Positions 62,507 to 64,000 of a DNA stretch of 64,000 bases are shown here, piece after piece; position 1 is the first letter of the stretch, and each line of letters starts with the position of its first letter. This stretch comes from Vespa crabro (Eukaryota; Arthropoda; Insecta; Hymenoptera; Vespidae), in contig NC_060967.1 in assembly GCF_910589235.1 (NCBI RefSeq), positions 1,396,001 through 1,460,000 on the forward strand, given 5' to 3'. The notes beneath the pieces are model-generated. The model saw only the letters and a program-made list of their open reading frames with translations, was not told where the DNA came from and did not search any database. A program made the position numbers and the translations under genes.

Positions 62507-64000
62507 AAAAAAATAATAATAATGACGCGACGTTGGTGAGATTGACGAAAATGGGATGAAAAGAAAAAAGAAAAGAAAACAAAAAAAAAAAAAAGAAAAA
62601 TAATAAAAATAAAAAAGAGTAGGAAGAAGAAAACGAATAAAAAAAAAGAGCAGAAAAATGAAAAAGAAAAAAAAAACAAAGTGGAAAAGGAAAGAGAAAC
62701 GAAAAAGGAATCTAGGCAATTTACCTAGTTTAATGTATTTTTTCTTCTTCGTTCTTTTTTTGTTTTGTTTTTTTTTTCTTCTTCTTCTTCTTTCCTTTTG
62801 GAAAATATGTAACTACGTTGTTATGTCGTAAATAAACTGCAGCGCGACACTGACAAGTTGCTACTTTACTTCGATAATAATTGAAAAATGCACACATACA
62901 CACACAAATGCACAGACTCACGCATACACATTTTGTCACATCGATGCACTTTGCAAGGGAAAAAAGCAAAAGTGAATAAATAAAAGAAATAAATAAGTAA
63001 ATAAATAAAAAGGAAACGAAGAAAAAAATTATGAAGAAAAATCTGCTTTTTTCTTTTTTTTTTTTTTTGTCTGAAAAAACAACGTTTACGATATACGTAA
63101 GTCTTTGAAATTTCTTGAAAATTTTTCGATCAAGTAAAACGTCATTACGATCCGACGAACAAGAAGGTACTGAAGGACGATAGATAAAATGATGTTTTGT
63201 TATGGCAGGTAGGTGACCTATACTTATCCTTTAATACACACTCGTTGGAATCACTTTCTATTGGTAAAAGCGACATACTCTGTTGACCAATAGCAAGTAA
63301 GTTCCCCCAACACACATGTCAAACTAGAATCCGTGACAAGAGACCAAAACGCCAACGCCTTTTCTACTTTTTCTCTTTTTTTTTTTCTTTCTTTTTCTTT
63401 TTTTTTTTTTCATTAGATCCGCTTGCAAAATTAATACTAGCAAAAATATCGATGATCATTTCTAAAATGAATGAATGAATGAATTAATTAATCCAAGAGA
63501 ATTTAATTAATCGATTATAATTTTATAATATTTAACGTTATCACAGAACGTTCTAACATATATATATGATAATATGATAATAAAATTTATCGGATTAAAA
63601 ATATTTTAAATAATATCAATGATTGTGAAATTTTAATAAGAGAGGGAGAGAGAGAGAGAGAGAGAAAAAAAAAGAAAAAAGAGAGAGAAAGAAAAAGGAC
63701 GAACGTTACACGTCAATTAATTAATTCTCAAATAATAATGAAGATTTTAAAACAAACGAATCCCTTCGATCTTATCCCTATTTGTTCGATATATTAAACA
63801 ACCTTTTGAAAATAACGCAGTAGACCTCCAACGGTTATTTAAATCTGTCGCTACACTTGTCCGTATCAAGGACCATATGGTCTAACGATGGCCCCCAACG
63901 GACCTTCATGGGAACTGGCCGCAACACCCATCAGTACTCACCATCGTATACGATCCAAAGCTCACCCCATGCCACCCTATCCCCATCCCACCCCACTTTC
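61881..64000. other. Sequence upstream of the visible hamlet exons (probable intron)
   Basis: This is probably hamlet intron, since the exon at 61,787-61,880 opens with an acceptor. It holds poly-T and A-rich tracts, a (GA)n at about 62,435-62,502, (CA)n at 62,237-62,256, AAT and AAGA tracts, and (AATG)n near 63,468. An inverted pair CTATTGGT/ACCAATAG lies at 63,258-63,293. The last ~170 bases (63,830-64,000) are more complex and C-rich on the plus strand. No zinc-finger or SET-like coding sequence was seen. Confidence 0.55.

Noticed and set aside
63880..64000. C-rich end of the window as a hamlet PR-domain or first-finger exon
   Set aside because: A donor-like GTGAGTAC exists on the minus strand, but none of the frames encodes finger or SET-domain residues.
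1..64000. CRISPR arrays, tRNA or rRNA genes
   Set aside because: No spaced direct repeats of CRISPR type were seen, and no A/B-box pairs or rRNA-like sequence were found on reading either strand.

Overview
This window looks like nuclear DNA from an insect, most likely a hymenopteran (bee, wasp or ant). It is AT-rich, gene-poor and crowded with simple repeats: (GA/CT)n, (TA)n, (AAT)n, poly-A/T and tetranucleotide tracts. Its one recognisable protein gene is an insect-style PRDM3/PRDM16 (EVI1)-family zinc-finger factor, the hamlet (ham) orthologue. Introns have GT..AG ends, and there are no operons or ribosome-binding sites. The species call is inference; the sequence shows only the composition, mariner-type repeat ends and the ham gene.

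Layout. Bases 1-9,050 are microsatellite-dense sequence with a few islands of complex sequence. Bases 9,050-15,000 are unusually poor in GA/CT tracts. On the minus strand there, seven short segments with fair to good splice signals join in one consistent reading frame (14,381 down to 10,457) into a possible unrecognised protein of about 142 residues. This is the best candidate here for something undescribed, but it is unproven. Bases 15,000-57,000 form a gene desert with no recognisable coding sequence. Set in it are a ~310-bp satellite (24,530-25,465), a mariner-end hairpin repeat (28,336-28,557), a phased array of AGGTCA nuclear-receptor half-sites beside a palindromic 12-bp repeat (29,285-29,760), a ~155-bp repeat containing a CT tract (42,840-43,210), a possible small MITE (46,594-46,850), and a larger mariner-end hairpin array with a 126-bp higher-order period (50,722-51,498) next to a short palindromic MITE (50,640-50,717).

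The right end, 57,216-61,880, carries three consecutive coding exons of ham on the minus strand. They encode six fingers of the N-terminal array, a long proline-rich linker with a CtBP-type PLDLR motif and a run of 11 histidines, the C-terminal three-finger array, and an acidic tail. Upstream exons (first finger and any PR domain) are not seen and probably lie beyond base 64,000. The desert downstream of ham may hold its long-range control elements, but no single island can be proven to be an enhancer from sequence alone. Most long open frames in the window are low-complexity artefacts of microsatellites and were left out.
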